64,000 nt of DNA from Apostichopus japonicus. Taxonomy: Eukaryota; Echinodermata; Holothuroidea; Aspidochirotida; Stichopodidae. The position numbers and the translations under genes were made by a program. Of this stretch, positions 1-12,100 are shown piece by piece. Location of the stretch: positions 15,755,001 through 15,819,000 of the forward strand of contig NC_092561.1 of NCBI RefSeq assembly GCF_037975245.1, read 5' to 3'. The notes beneath the pieces were generated by a model. The model was not told where the DNA came from. It saw nothing but the letters and a program-made list of their open reading frames with translations, and did no database searches. Each line of letters begins with the position of its first letter. The stretch's first letter is position 1.

Positions 1-8
1 AATCCAAC

Positions 9-45
9 GGCTCTTTTAAGGGCCATCAAATATCCCCAGAGAGAG
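9..45 (+). terminator. Histone 3' stem-loop and purine-rich downstream element of an H4 gene lying off the left edge
   Basis: GGCTCT (9-14), loop TTTA (15-18), AGGGCC (19-24) form the six-base-pair, four-base-loop hairpin that ends replication-dependent histone mRNAs and binds SLBP. The purine-rich element AGAGAGAG (38-45) is where U7 snRNP would pair. The block matches 30785-30821 downstream of a complete H4 gene, so the missing gene is H4 of the preceding unit. AACATGC at 67-73 is a further motif shared by all four histone genes. Confidence 0.93.
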
Positions 46-650
46 TTACTCATTCCTCTCCCTCGAAACATGCAATTCGTCGTCTTAATTCTTTTCTTTG
101 TGTGAGTGAATGTATGTGTGTGTGTATGTATACGCCAGCATCGGGCAAAATAAGTTATATGCATAGGCAATTTTGCTAGAAATTTCAAAACACCGTAATT
201 GAAATCCACCCCCTCCCTCAAGTGAAGTCCCCCCCCCCCTTTAGTAATCCCTACCTAATTGGCTCTCCAGTTCCGACCTCCTGTTTATTTATATAGACAA
301 CTTTCCCTAGAAAAAAAAAAAACAAGTGTCTATTCTACAAAACTTCAATATTATCCCCGTAGGACCTCTTGCGAAGGTCGAGCAGGGGTAAACTCCTTTT
401 ATTTATACTCAAGTGAAGTCGGTTATTATACGTAATAAAATTCTGCAACAACCCCCAGTTCACCAATACAGCAAACCAGTGAAGTTCTAAGACATACGAC
501 CCAACAAGCAAGACAATACGAACTTCCCCCACCCCTCCACCCCCCTCCCGAATCGCTACTTGTCCATTGAACACAATGCATGCACGACTGTACCGTTACA
601 CGATTAGTCCCAAATGCGAGACAACATATCATTTGAAAATGCGCCCTTTT

Positions 651-831
651 TTACCACTGCCAGAACAGTTTCCCTTGCCTCGGGCATTTTATTTGGCTCA
701 CGCGGTAGATCACTGGTAATGTGAGCCGAGGAAGTTACTTTTCCAAGCTCGTTCCCTTCGCTAGGCTTGGCGAGTCGATTACGTAACACGCATGCTATTG
801 TTCCAGACTAATTAGCTAGAAAGGTGCAGAA
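651..831 (-). repeat. Diverged ~180-bp dispersed repeat, copy in H4-H2B spacer
   Basis: Reverse-complementing this segment gives a sequence alignable along its length with 28661-28830 in the H2A-H3 spacer. Shared blocks are TTACGTAA, a run around AAGCC.AG.GAAGGGAACGAGC, ATGCCCGAGGCA, a block like CTG.CAGTGG, and TTCCAGAC...AAAGGTGC at the other end. Both copies share the palindrome TTACGTAA, a typical bZIP-type site. It may be an old transposon or SINE remnant, or a duplicated regulatory element; the sequence does not decide. Confidence 0.65.
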
Positions 832-1018
832 GTTGACAGTGGCGAAAAATGAACGTCAGTCTTACTAAAGAGCGGATTTTCATATGTGGCTATGTCGCGA
901 TCATCGCAAGTGAAACTATTCAGTGTTTGTGTGTGGTGGGGGAGGACCTAGAGGTTATTTATCGTTATTGTTGGATTTATTATGGATTATTATGGATTCT
1001 AATACCTGCCTGTCTTGT

Positions 1019-1225
1019 CTCCTTACACCGTACAAACCTAGCAGAACCCTACGGTCATCATCGCAGGAATTGCTCAAGGAGAAGAGAACAAGATGCAAGA
1101 CCGGCGACAGAGCCTTCTCAGTCAGCGCTCCCAGAATGCCTATACCGAACTCTGTGAGTGTATGCATTTCTCTTACCACTTTTAAAAACTGCTTTGAAAG
1201 CATATTATGTTCGACTCGCTTTTAC
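1019..1225 (+). pseudogene. LINE-type retrotransposon fragment: C-terminal end of reverse-transcriptase ORF
   Basis: The frame reads LLTPYKPSRTLRSSSQELL, then GDRAFSVSAPRMPIPNSV and SLTTFKNCFESIL. This is the C-terminal signature seen downstream of the reverse transcriptase in many animal LINEs (pattern RSLRSSS...GDRAFSV.AP..WN.LP...R....SL..FK..LK). The tryptophan-asparagine usually following AP.. is absent and nothing upstream encodes the polymerase core, so this is a 5'-truncated, decayed copy. A following segment at 1687-1745, with GCGCTACATAAATATCA and ATT repeats, may be the LINE 3' end. Clade cannot be assigned. The fossil is in every unit because units are homogenised. Confidence 0.75.
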
Positions 1226-1898
1226 TGTGTGATTGACTGTGTTTTAACTGTCATTGTGCATAGATACTACGTTTGGAACTAGTTACTTAATTCTGAACAT
1301 TTGATTTTTTTTAATATCTATCTTTCATTTATTTAGTACGTTTAGACTCTATTTTGTATCGTTTAGTATTGGGTATTTGATCTGTTTTAGGATTTTGTAA
1401 TAATTCTCATACTGTAATGTATTTTTTTTTTTGTAATTTAAAAATTTTCATTTATTTACTACGTTTAGGGCTCTATTTTGTATCGTTTAGTATTTAGGCT
1501 TTTACAATAATTCTCTTACTGTACTATAGTTCCTCATACTTATATATATTTAAACCTGGACTATGATTGAATCTATTTACATGCTTCTGAAATTGTTTTG
1601 GAGTATATGCGTTTTAGTATCGTTTAGTACGGGTGTGTTTTTTTTATATTGTTGCCTTTGGCTTTTACTTTTTTTCTTTTTTTTTTTGCGCAGCTTTGCT
1701 GATTATGCGCTACATAAATATCACTTATTAATATTATTATTATCGATAAACGGGCCCCAGAACGTGATCAACTACACGGTCAATGGCTTGAGAGTAACAG
1801 GTATATATGATACAATGTTAGATTACTTAAAATAAGAGACAACGAAACTGCATGTTTGAGGAGGGGGAGATAAGTCTGCCGTTTCTGGAATATAGGAT

Positions 1899-1914
1899 GG
1901 CCCTTAAAAGAGCC
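1899..1914 (-). terminator. Histone 3' stem-loop of H2B, unit 1
   Basis: On the minus strand GGCTCT-TTTA-AGGGCC lies 35 bp past the H2B stop. Downstream CCAGAAACGG is the candidate U7-pairing element, and AACATGC follows about 40 nt beyond the hairpin (plus-strand 1850-1856, GCATGTT). Confidence 0.93.
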
Positions 1915-1949
1915 GTTGGATGTCGAGCCTTCTACACGAGAAGAACAAT

Positions 1950-2321
1950 CTACTTGGAGGTGGTGTACTTGGTGACAGCCTTGGTACCCTCTGAGACGGC
2001 ATGCTTGGCGAGCTCACCAGGCAGCAACAGTCTGACGGCGGTCTGGACCTCCCGACTGGTGATGGTGGACTTCCTGTTGTAGTGGGCCAAACGGGAAGCT
2101 TCGGCGGCGATACGCTCGAAGATGTCGTTCACGAAGCTGTTCATGATAGACATAGCACGGCTAGAGATACCGGTGTCTGGGTGGACCTGCTTCATGACTT
2201 TGTAGATGTAGATACTGTAAGTCTCACGCCTGGTCCTTCGCCTCTTCTTGTCTCCTGGGTTGCGAGGTGCCTTGGACTTGGCGGCCTTCTTTGCTCCCTT
2301 TCCTGCAGCTTTTGGTGCCAT
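1950..2321 (-). CDS. H2B: Histone H2B, unit 1
   Basis: A 123-residue core histone that pairs with H2A in the nucleosome. Residues 1-36 form a basic Lys/Ala/Pro tail starting [20 protein letters not shown] just before the fold is the basic repression-domain-like patch. The histone fold runs from about [10 protein letters not shown] to [12 protein letters not shown] and contains [20 protein letters not shown]. The C-terminal helix ends AVTKYTTSK and includes the lysine equivalent to the ubiquitinated K120 of vertebrates. Length is normal and there is no intron. It is transcribed divergently from the broken H2A with 364 bp between start codons. A TATA-like ATAAATA lies 76 bp upstream. Confidence 0.98.
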   Translation of the reverse strand: MAPKAAGKGAKKAAKSKAPRNPGDKKRRRTRRETYSIYIYKVMKQVHPDTGISSRAMSIMNSFVNDIFERIAAEASRLAHYNRKSTITSREVQTAVRLLLPGELAKHAVSEGTKAVTKYTTSK

Positions 2322-2685
2322 TTTGGACGTGAAGTTTTCGTTGCGATACGGTAAGTAAAGCGATGAATGAATGAGTGTCCTCCACGCTGCGAAATGTATT
2401 TATGACAGATTTGATATCACTTCAGCGAAGCAGAAAAACTTCCCATATTGACAAAGCACGTGCTATGCATTGCACAGCACACACGAGCTGGCCAATCACA
2501 ATGCGGAAGCTTTTCTTAATTCTTTCACGCATTGTACGATCAGGGCAAAGGGTGGCATAGAATCCCCTCATAAGGGCACTGTGCTGTAGCTTTAGAGTCC
2601 GGACTACTTGAATGAGAGCTTTCCGGCAGGCAAATCATTTCTTTGATTCGTTTCAAGTCGAAAACATACCCAAATTTACTTCATC
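2322..2685. promoter_or_regulatory. Bidirectional H2B/H2A promoter, unit 1
   Basis: The 364-bp gap between divergent start codons. Towards H2B there is ATAAATA (plus-strand TATTTAT, 2397-2403) 76 bp from the ATG. Central elements are the palindromic E-box CACGTG (2457-2462), an ATGCAT octamer-like site (2465-2470) and CCAAT (2492-2496). Towards H2A I see no TATA in the 60-90 bp position used by the other three genes; only CATAAGGG near 2569. CAGGGCAAAGG (2541-2551) resembles the insertion target in H2A. Confidence 0.75.
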
Positions 2686-2787
2686 ATGACTGGCAGGGGC
2701 AAAGGTGGTAAGGCCAGGGCAAAGGCTATTGCCAGAGAAATTTCCAGGGGCCTTTTGCCCGGCCACCAGGGGCTTATTGCCCTGTAA
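2686..2787 (+). pseudogene. H2A: Histone H2A, 5' fragment interrupted by giant insertion (unit 1)
   Basis: Start codon and first 13 codons ([13 protein letters not shown]) match the intact H2A at 33462 exactly. The insertion begins at base 2727 inside codon 14. Reading on, the frame passes 19 element-encoded residues and stops at TAA 2785-2787, giving a 33-residue peptide with no histone fold. The rest of the gene resumes at 27718. This copy cannot make H2A unless the insertion is removed from DNA or RNA. Confidence 0.95.
2719..2726 (+). repeat. Left copy of 8-bp target-site duplication GCAAAGGC
   Basis: GCAAAGGC occurs once in intact H2A (33495-33502) but flanks the insertion on both sides (2719-2726 and 27718-27725). 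That is the footprint of staggered cutting by a transposase or integrase. Because the terminal bases are inferred by comparison, a shorter duplication with slightly longer element ends is formally possible. Confidence 0.88.
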
Positions 2788-2876
2788 AGTGGCTTTCAGG
2801 GGCTTTCTGCCCTAAAAAGTGGCTTTCAGGGGCCTTTTGCCCGCAGGGGCCTTTTGCCTTCAGGGGCTTTCTGCCC
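2745..2876 (+). repeat. Left-end motif cluster: six copies of CAGGGGCYTTYTGCCC
   Basis: Copies start at 2745, 2767, 2797, 2827, 2844 and 2861. Each is 16 bp with variants only in the loop (CTTTT, TTATT, TTTCT), except that 2844 ends GCCT. GGGC and GCCC can pair around a pyrimidine-rich loop. Several are preceded by GGCTTT. Such subterminal repeat clusters are typical transposase-binding regions. They are inverted relative to most copies near the right end. Confidence 0.9.
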
Positions 2877-3190
2877 TCCCGTCGAGTCGTCGGCTTAAGT
2901 AGTCAGGCTCGTCCTAGGTCGAAATAATTAATTGCAATAATAATTTTTCATCCGCGACCAAGATGATGGCCAATTTCATGGTGTCCACCGGTGCCAAAAG
3001 GAGGATTAACGTCCTATTTTCGTATCTTGGTGGACATAACATTCCCAGAGACATAACACATTGTTTGTTTTATTAGATGCCCGATTTTGTTTATCACATT
3101 GTAACGGCATTCCTTAAATTAATGGTATTTTTGCGATTCTCCTAGTGCTTGCGTAACGGTGTTTCTGTGCAACGTATCTCTCGCAAAGTC
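2877..3190. other. Left unique segment of the insertion
   Basis: A non-repetitive stretch between the motif cluster and the satellite. It contains a small potential fold: ATCTTGGTGGACA (3024-3036) can pair with either ACCAAGAT (2957-2964) or TGTCCACC (2982-2989). No coding frame is seen. The second insertion has the same segment at 39431-39744. Confidence 0.6.
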
Positions 3191-6100
3191 ACAGTAGAAG
3201 AATGTGGTCAGATTTTGTGCTGTAATTAGGTCCAATGGGGAAAAATTAACACAAACCTGCAAGTTTTAGATAGAAAACAAAATTTATATAGATCGTCCAC
3301 TATTTTATTCAACTGATAATGCGTTTTAACGTTACATTCAACCCAATTCCTATCGCTCGATCTACAGGTGCTAATGCTGTTACTGTTATAGTACTATACA
3401 TACGCAAGTATATCTCCCTAGGCATAATCATGACATTGGTCAGTTTTCGTGCTGTAATTAGGTCCAATGGTAATCAATTAACACAAACGTGCAAGTTTTA
3501 GATAGAAAACAAAATTTCTATAGATCGTCCACTATTATAATCTACTGATAAAGCGTTTTAACGTTGTATTTAACCCAATTCCATCGTTCGATCTAGAGGT
3601 GCTTATGCTGTGACTATGGTATATATATATAGCACTATCTACGTACGCAGGTATAGCTCCATAGGCTAAATCAAGATTTTGGTCAGATTTTGTGCTGTAA
3701 TTAGGTCCAATGGTAATCAATTAACACAAACGTGCAAGTTTTAGATAGAAAACAAAATTTCTATAGATCGTCCACTATTATAATCTACTGATAAAGCGTT
3801 TTAACGTTGTATTTAACCCAATTCCATCGTTCGATCTAGCGGTGCTTATGCTGTGACTATCGTATATATATAGCACTATCTACGTACGCAGGTATAGCTC
3901 CATAGGCTAAATCAAGATTTTGGTCAGATTTTGTGCTGTAATTAGGTCCAATGGTAATCAATTAACACAAACGTGCAAGTTTTAGATAGAAAACAAAATT
4001 TCTATAGATCGTCCACTATTTTAATTGACTGATAAAGCGTTTTAACGTTGTATTTAACCCAATTCCATCGCTCGATCTACAGATGCTTATGCTGTGACTG
4101 TGGTATATGTGTAGCACTATCTACGTACGCAGGTATAGCTCCATAGGCTAAATCAAGATTTTGGTCAGATTTTGTGCTGTAATTAGGTCCAATGGGGAAC
4201 AATTAACACAAACGTGCAAGTTTTAGATAGAAAACAAAATTTCTATAGATCGTCCACTATTTTAATCTACTGAAAAAGCGTGTTAACGTTGTATTTGAGC
4301 CAATTCCATCATTCTACATGTAGGTGCCTCTGCTGATACTTTGATAGTACTATCTACGTACGCAAGTATAGCACCCTAGGTACAGTCAAGACTATGGTCA
4401 GTTTTCTTGCTGTAATTAGGTCCAATGGGGACCAATTAACACAAACGTACAAGTTTTGGATAGAAAACAACATTTCTAGCGATCGTCTACTATTTTAATC
4501 TACCGATAAAGCGATATTACGTTATATTCATGTGGATTTCATCGCTCGATCTGCAGGTGCTAATGCTGGTAGTGCTATCTACCATAGCTTCATAGACATC
4601 ATATATACCTTTGGTCAGGTTTTGGACTGTCATTAGGTCAAATTGGGAAACAGACAGCTCTCCATCATCAGAATTGTCTAAATAATCTATCTTCAACTAC
4701 CCAGTATCATTCCAGACGTTTTACGTAATTATTTGGTGATGAAATAAGCCAACTTGTAAAACACGACTACATCCACAGTGTGTAAATAGCCTATGCTCAG
4801 CATATCACACACAGTTATTTTGTGATGAGGGATAGAATTAGTCAAATAATTGACAGAAAAAACATATTTGGGCGAAATTCCATGCCTGGCAGTTAAAGAT
4901 CACATATTTTCAGACTACCATGAACAATTTTAAGAACTTTAACTCTTCATTTTAAGGTTAATACTAGGCCACAAAGCAACCACACACCCTTCTATATTTT
5001 CTATTATGCACAAAACTCTCACTGCAAAAATCAAACATGCAGTAACTCAACAGTGTAAATTAGAGAGTTCTGGACTAATTAACTTCTTTTCATGTTTCTT
5101 TATAAAGAAAAAATGTTTTTCCGCTCGCATGTACCTTTTGGGACATTCGAAATCATTTTTTCATGAAAAAATAAACAAAATACTGTACCATGTGTAGGAC
5201 TTTAACATATAACCTAGCAGCACAGAGTGTGGTGCTCTTTTTGAGGGGGTATAGTTTCAGTCATTTCTACTACCCTAAATCATATCAAATTAACAAGACA
5301 GGTTTCATTTTGCTCTCTAGATATATATCCAAGCTCACATTTATAGTTTCTGAAATTTTGATGAAATTTTTTATGAGAAAGCACTAAAAATACAAAACTG
5401 TAGCCTTCAGAATCAATGTAAGGTTTGTGTACCGTGGACACTACAATACTCAATCATCTCAGTTTTATGGTGTAAATTTGTCAATTTTCAGACATAAACC
5501 ATATGCTTCTGTTTATTTATCAAAGATTATATATCAGTGAGATCACATGCACATTTTCAAGCATTTTAGCCCATTTCTTGATGAAGAAATTGGCAAAATG
5601 CTATACACTTACTAATACAGTGGTGTATAGTTCAGTTGTATAAGTCATTCTGTCATATATGAGGTGGTCTAGTTACAGCCCTGTCATTGATACCAAATCA
5701 GTTCAAATACTCCCGAGTGTCTACTCAGAGTCAGAAAACACATTTCGAAGATGAATTTCATTCATTTTAACAGTTTTGGTTGAATATTGTTTCTCAAAAG
5801 AAGGTAAATGCATGAGTGCAATCCTAAGGTTTTTACACCATTATTCATTTCCAACATTATTACACCCCACTCTCTGCTAGTTTTAGTGTTAAAATTTGTA
5901 GTTTTTTTGCAAAAGCCTCCCTCATTTGTAGCATTAATGAATTGAAAGTATTTCTTAATTTCATTTCTACCTTTTATTGCAGTAAAAATGAGGATTTGAG
6001 AAAGAAATGGGACAAATTCTAGGCTTGACCAAATCCTCTGCATTACTCGTAAAGCTCGTGTACAAAGACCGAAGAGCTGAGACTCTGATCATGTCGTCAG

Positions 6101-9100
6101 CTACAACTGGACTCGGGAAAACTTCTTCGCCTTAATTCCAGCATGAATAAATCTATTGAAATAATACTTCCTATTGTAGAAAACTAATATTTCTACATGA
6201 AATTTGCTCAGAAGTTGTGGAGGACCGATATTTTGGGAGAAATCCTACTATCTATCGCTTCGTGGCAGCATGATTTTGCAACGATTGATGAAGGTATATG
6301 ATGGTCGTTTGTACAAAAATGATCCTGCTGATGTAAAACACTTGCCATGATGTCATTCAAACGTACATTTTCAGATAAATTAAATTTGAAGTGGAATAAT
6401 CCATGTTTTTTTAAAACGCTGGGATTTTCAACGTCTTGAACGCCAAATTAGGAAAGTAATCGTCCATTTGGTGAGCTATTCCAAACTTGACGAACTCTGT
6501 AGCCTACCAATTGACTACAACGTAACACACAAAAAGGTATACGTAACATCCTGACCTGTGTTGGCTTTTTGCTTCTCACTAGGTCAAATGACAAAGATTT
6601 ACCCCAGGCAAATAATTTTTGGAAAGAAAACAAAGTTTTAAGGCTTCGCATACCTTTTTATATCACTGAATAAATGTTTTCACGATCAAACAAGCCATAT
6701 TACTATGAATGTACTAGGTCAAAACATGTGTATTGGCCTTAGTGCTACAAACATACACAGTGATATCTGCATAGGTCCGTTCAAGACTTTGTTCAGTTTT
6801 CATGTTGTAACTAGGTCAAATCGTAGACCTTCGTCCCAAATAGGTAACTTTCGGACAGAAAACTATAATATCATGTTCTACACAAGTTTTCAAGTTAACG
6901 ACAACATGTTTTGTGTTCAAATCAGCCCAATTTCAAACATGTACTAAATCGAGGCTGGTCCTATAGACTGGTATAGGCCTTTATCGTACACGATAATAGC
7001 AATTGGTACAATCAAGATATTGGTCAGTTTTCGTGCTGTAATTAGGTCAATTGGTCAGTTATCGCCAGGAATAAGCTAATTTTCGATAGAAATCAATAAT
7101 ATTATGATCTTCACACGTTTTCAAGTTAACGACAACATGTTTTGTGTCCGAATCAGCCCAATTGCAAAAATGTACCAAATCGAGATTGGTCCTATGGACT
7201 GGTATAGGCCTTTATCGTACACGATTTTAGCAATTGGTACATTAAGCCTTTGGTCAGTTTTCGTGCTGTAATTAGGTTCAATGGGGAACAATAAACACAA
7301 TCGTGCAAGTTCTATGTAGAAAACAAAATTTCTAGCGATCGTCCACTATTTTTATCTACTGATAAAGCGATTTTACGTTAAATTCAACCCAATTCCATCG
7401 CTCGATCAACATGTAGGTGCCTCTGCTGATACTTTGATGGTACTATCTACGTACGCAAGTATAGCACCCTAGGTACAGTCAAGACTTTGGTGAGTTTTCG
7501 TGCTGTAATTAGGTCCAATTGGGAACAATTAATACAAATGTGCAAGTTTTGGATAGAAAACAAAATTTCTAGCGATCCTCCACTATTTTAATCGACTGAA
7601 AAAGCGATTTAACGTTATATTCAACCGGATTCCATCGCTCGATTTGCAGGTGCTAATGCTGGTAGTGCTATCTGCCATAGCTTCATAGACATCATATATA
7701 CCTTTTGTCAGGTTTTGGACTGTCATTAGGTCTAATTGGGAAACAGTAAGCTCTCCATCATCAGAATTGTCTAAATTATCTATCTTCAACTATCCAGTAT
7801 CATTCCAGACGTTTTACGTAATTATTCTGTGATAAAATAAGCCAATTTGTAAAACACGACTACATCCACAGTGTGTAAATTGCCTATGCTCAGCATATCA
7901 CACACAGTTATTTTGTGATGAGGGATAGAATTAGTCAAATATTTGACAGAAAAAACATATTTTGGCGAAATTCCATGCCTGCCAGTTAAAGATCACATAT
8001 TATCAGACTACCATGAACAATTTCAAGAACTTTAGCTCTTCATTTAAAGGTTAATACAAGGCCACAAAGCAACCACACACCCTTCCATATTTACTATTAT
8101 GCACAAAACTGTCAGTGCAAAAATCAAACCTACACCAACTCAACAGAGTAAATTAGAGAGTTCTGGACTAATGACCTTCTTTTCAGGTTTCTTCATATAG
8201 AAAACATGTTTTTCAACTCATATGTACCTTTTGAGACACTCGAAATCATTTGTTCATGAAAAAATAACCAAAATACTGTACCATGTGTAGAACTTTAACA
8301 TATAACCTAGCAGCACAGAGTGTGGTACTCTTTTTGAGGGGGTATAGTTTCAGTCATTTCTACCACCCAAAATCATTTCAAATTAACAAGACAGGTTTCA
8401 TTTTGCTCTCTAGATATATATCCAAGCTCATATGTATAGTTTCTGAAAGTTTGATGAAATGTTTGATGAGAAAGCACTAAAAATACAAAACTGTAGCATT
8501 CAGAATCAATGTAAGGTTTGTGTACCGTGGACACTACAAAACTCAATCTTCTCAGTTTTATGGTGTAAATTTGTCAATTTTCAGACATAAACCATTTGCT
8601 TCTGTTTACTTATCCAAGAATATATATCAGTGAGTCCTCACACAATTTTGTAAGCATTTTAGTCCATTTCTTGATGAAGAAATTGGCAAAATGCTATACA
8701 CTTACTAATACAGTGGTGTGTAGTTGGGTTGTATAAGTCATTCTGTCACATATGAGGTGGTCTAGTTTCAGCCCTGTCATTGATACCAAATCAGGTCAAA
8801 TACTCCCGAGTGTCTACTCAGAGTCAGAAAACACATTTCGAAGATGAATTTCATTCATTTTAACAGTTTTGGTTGAATATTTTTACTCAAAAGAAGGTAA
8901 ATGCATCAATGCAATCCTAAGGTTTTCACAGCATTATTCATTTCCAACAATATTACACCCCACTCTCTGCTAGTTTTTGTGTTAAAATTTGTAGTTTTTT
9001 TGCAAAAACCTTCCTGATTTGTACCATTAAAGAGTGAAAAATATTTCTTAATTTCATTTCTACCTTTTATTGCAGGAGAAATGAGGATATGAGAAAGAAA

Positions 9101-12100
9101 TAGGACAAATTCTGGCTTGATTAAATTCTCTACATTACTCGTGAAGCACGTGTAACAAAGACTGAAGAGCTGAAAGATCTGATCATGTCGTCAGCTACAA
9201 CTGGACTCGGGAAAACTTCTTCGCTCTAATTCCGACATGAATAAATCTATTGAAATAATACTTCCTACTGCAGAAAACTATTATTTCTACATGAAATTTG
9301 CTCAGAAGTTGTGGAGGACCGATATTTTGAGAGAAATCGTACTATTTATCGCTTCGTGGCAGCTAGATTTTCCAACGATTGATGAAGGTATACGATTGTC
9401 GTTTGTACAAATATGATACTGCTGATGTAAAACACAATTACCATGATGTCATTCAAACGTACATTTTCAGATAAATTAGATTTGAAGTGGAATAATCCAT
9501 GTTCTTTAAAATGCTGTGATTTTTAACATCTTCAACGCCAAATTAGGAAAGTAATCGTCCATTTGGTGAGCTATTCCAAACTTGACGAACTGTGTAGCCT
9601 ACCAATTGACTACAACGTAACACACAAAAAGGTATACGTAACATCCTGACCTGTGTTCGCTTTTTGCTTATTGCTAGATCAAATGACAAAGATTTACCCC
9701 AGACAAATAATTTTGGGAAAGAAAACACAATTGTTAGGCTTCACATACCTTTTCATATTACTGAATAAATGTTTTCACGATCAAACAAGCCATATTACTA
9801 TGAATGTACTAGGTCAAAACATGTGTATTGGCCTTAGTGCTACAAACATACACAGTGATATCTGCATAGGTTCATTCGAGACTTTGTTCAGTTTTCATGC
9901 TGTAACTAGGTCAAATCGTAAATTATCGTCCCAAATAAGTAGCTTACGGACAGAAAACTATAATATCATGTTCTACACACGTTTCCAAGTTAACGACTAA
10001 ATGTTTTGTGTTCAAATCAGCCCAATTGCAAAAATGTACTAAATCGAGACTGGTCCCATGGACTGGTATAGGCCTTTATCGTACACGATTTTAGCCATTG
10101 GTACAATCAAGACTTTGGTCAGTTTTCGTGCTGTAATTAGGTCCAATGGGGAACAATCAACACAAACGTGCAAGTTTTGGATAGAAAACAAAATTTCTGA
10201 CGATCGTCTGCTATTTTAATCTACTGATAAAGCGATTTAACGTTAAATTCAACCCAATTCCATCGCTCGATCTACATGTAGGTGCTTATGCTGGTACTTT
10301 GATAGTACTTTATACATACGCAAGTATAGCACCCTAGGTACATTCGAGACTTTGCTCAGTTTTCGTGCTGTAATTAGGTCCAATTGGGAACAATTAACAC
10401 AAACGTGCAAGTTTTGGATAGAAAACAAAATTTCTTGCGATCGTCTACCATTTTAATCTACTGATAAAGCGATTTAATGTTAAATTCAACCCAATTCCAT
10501 CGCTCGATCTATATGTAGGTGCTTATGCTGGTACTTTGATAGTACTATATACAATGCAAGTATAGCACCCTAGGTACAGTCAAGACTTTGGTCAGTTTTT
10601 GTGCTTTAATTAGGTCCAATGGGAAACAATCAACACAAACGTGCAAGTTTTGGATAGAAAACAAAATTTCTAGCGATCGTCCACTATTTTAAACTACTGA
10701 TAAAGCGATTTAACGTTAAATTCAACCCAATTCCATCGCTCGATCTACATGTAGGTGCTTATGCTGGTACTTTGATAGTACTATATACATACGCAAGTAT
10801 AGCACCCTAGGTACAGTCAAGACTTTAGGTCAGTTTTCGTGCTGTAATTAGGTCAATTGGTCAGTTATCGCCACGAATGAGTAAATTTTGGATAGAAATC
10901 AATAATATCATGATCTACACACGTTGTCAAGTTAACGACTAAATGTTTTGTGTTCAAATCAGCCCAATTGCAAAAATGTACTAAATCGAGACTGGTCCTA
11001 TGGACTGGTATAGGCCTTTATTGTACACGATTTTAGCAATTGGTACAATCAAAACTTTGGTCAGTTTTCGTGCTGTAATTAGGTCCAATGGGGAACAATC
11101 AACACAAACGTGCAAGCTTTAGATAGAAAACAAAAATTTCTAGCGATCGTCTACTATTTTAAATGACTGAGAAAGCGATTTAACGTTAAATTCAACCGGA
11201 TTCCATCGCTCGATCTGCAGGTACTAACGCTGGTAGTGCCAACTACCATAGCTTCATAGATATAGTCTATACCTTTGGTCAGGGTTTGGACTGTCATTAG
11301 GTCAAATTGGGAAACATTCAGCTCTCCATCATCAGAATTGTCTAAGAAATGTTTCATGAACTACCCAGTACCATTCCAGACGTTTTTACGTAATTGTTTA
11401 GTGATGAAATGAGCCAATTTGGTAAACACGACCACAACGACAGTGTGTAAATAGCTTATGCTCAGCATATCACACACAGTTATGTTGTGATGAGGGCTAG
11501 AATTAGTCAAATAATTGACAGAAGAAACATATTTGGGCAAAATTCCATGTCTAACAGTTAAGATCACATATTTTCAGACTACCATGAATAATTTCAAGAA
11601 CTTCAGCTCTTCATTTTAAGGTTAATATTAGGCCACAAAGCAACCACACACCCTTCCATATTTACTACTATGCACAAAACTGTCAGTGTAAAAATCAAAC
11701 CTACACCAACTCAACAGAGTAAATTAGAGAGTTCCGGACTAATGACCTTCTTTTCAGGTTTCTTTATAAAGAAAACATGTTTTCCAACTCACATGTACCT
11801 TTCGAGATATTCGAAATCATTTGTTCATGAAAAAATAACCAAAATACTGTACCATGTGTAGAACTTTAACATATAACCTAACAGCACAGAGCGTGGTACT
11901 CTTTTTGAGGGGGTATAGTTTCAGTCATTTCTACCACCCAAAATCATATCAAATTAACAAGACAGGTTTCATTTTGCTCTCTAGATATATATCCAAGCTC
12001 ACATCTATAGTTTTCGAAAGTTTGATAAAACTGATTATGAGAAAGCACTAAAATTACAAAACTGTAGCCTTCAGATTCAATGTAAGGTTTGTGTACCGTG

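Larger units (their letters stand above)
74..1890. other. H4-H2B intergenic spacer, unit 1
   Basis: About 1.8 kb between the converging 3' ends of H4 and H2B. It has C-rich and A-rich tracts near 229-320, the diverged repeat at 651-831, a LINE fossil from 1019, and a long T-rich stretch (about 1290-1690). I see no histone H1-like Lys/Ala-rich frame and no other gene. The spacer recurs nearly base for base at 30850-32666 and 36627-38444. Confidence 0.8.

Noticed and set aside
1150-1800. Splice-like signals (CTCTGTGAGTGT near 1150, a long T tract with GCGCAG near 1690, ACAGGTATAT near 1798)
   Set aside because: They overlap the LINE fossil and T-rich spacer, and no frame joins across them into a plausible protein.
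46-1898. A possible H1 gene in the long H4-H2B spacer
   Set aside because: No Lys/Ala/Pro-rich frame or winged-helix-like sequence on either strand. H1 must be elsewhere.
2745-2876. End-motif hairpins as copies of the histone 3' stem-loop
   Set aside because: Both have GC stems with T-rich loops, but the sequences differ (GGCTCTTTTAAGGGCC against AGGGGCCTTTTGCCC) and do not align beyond composition.
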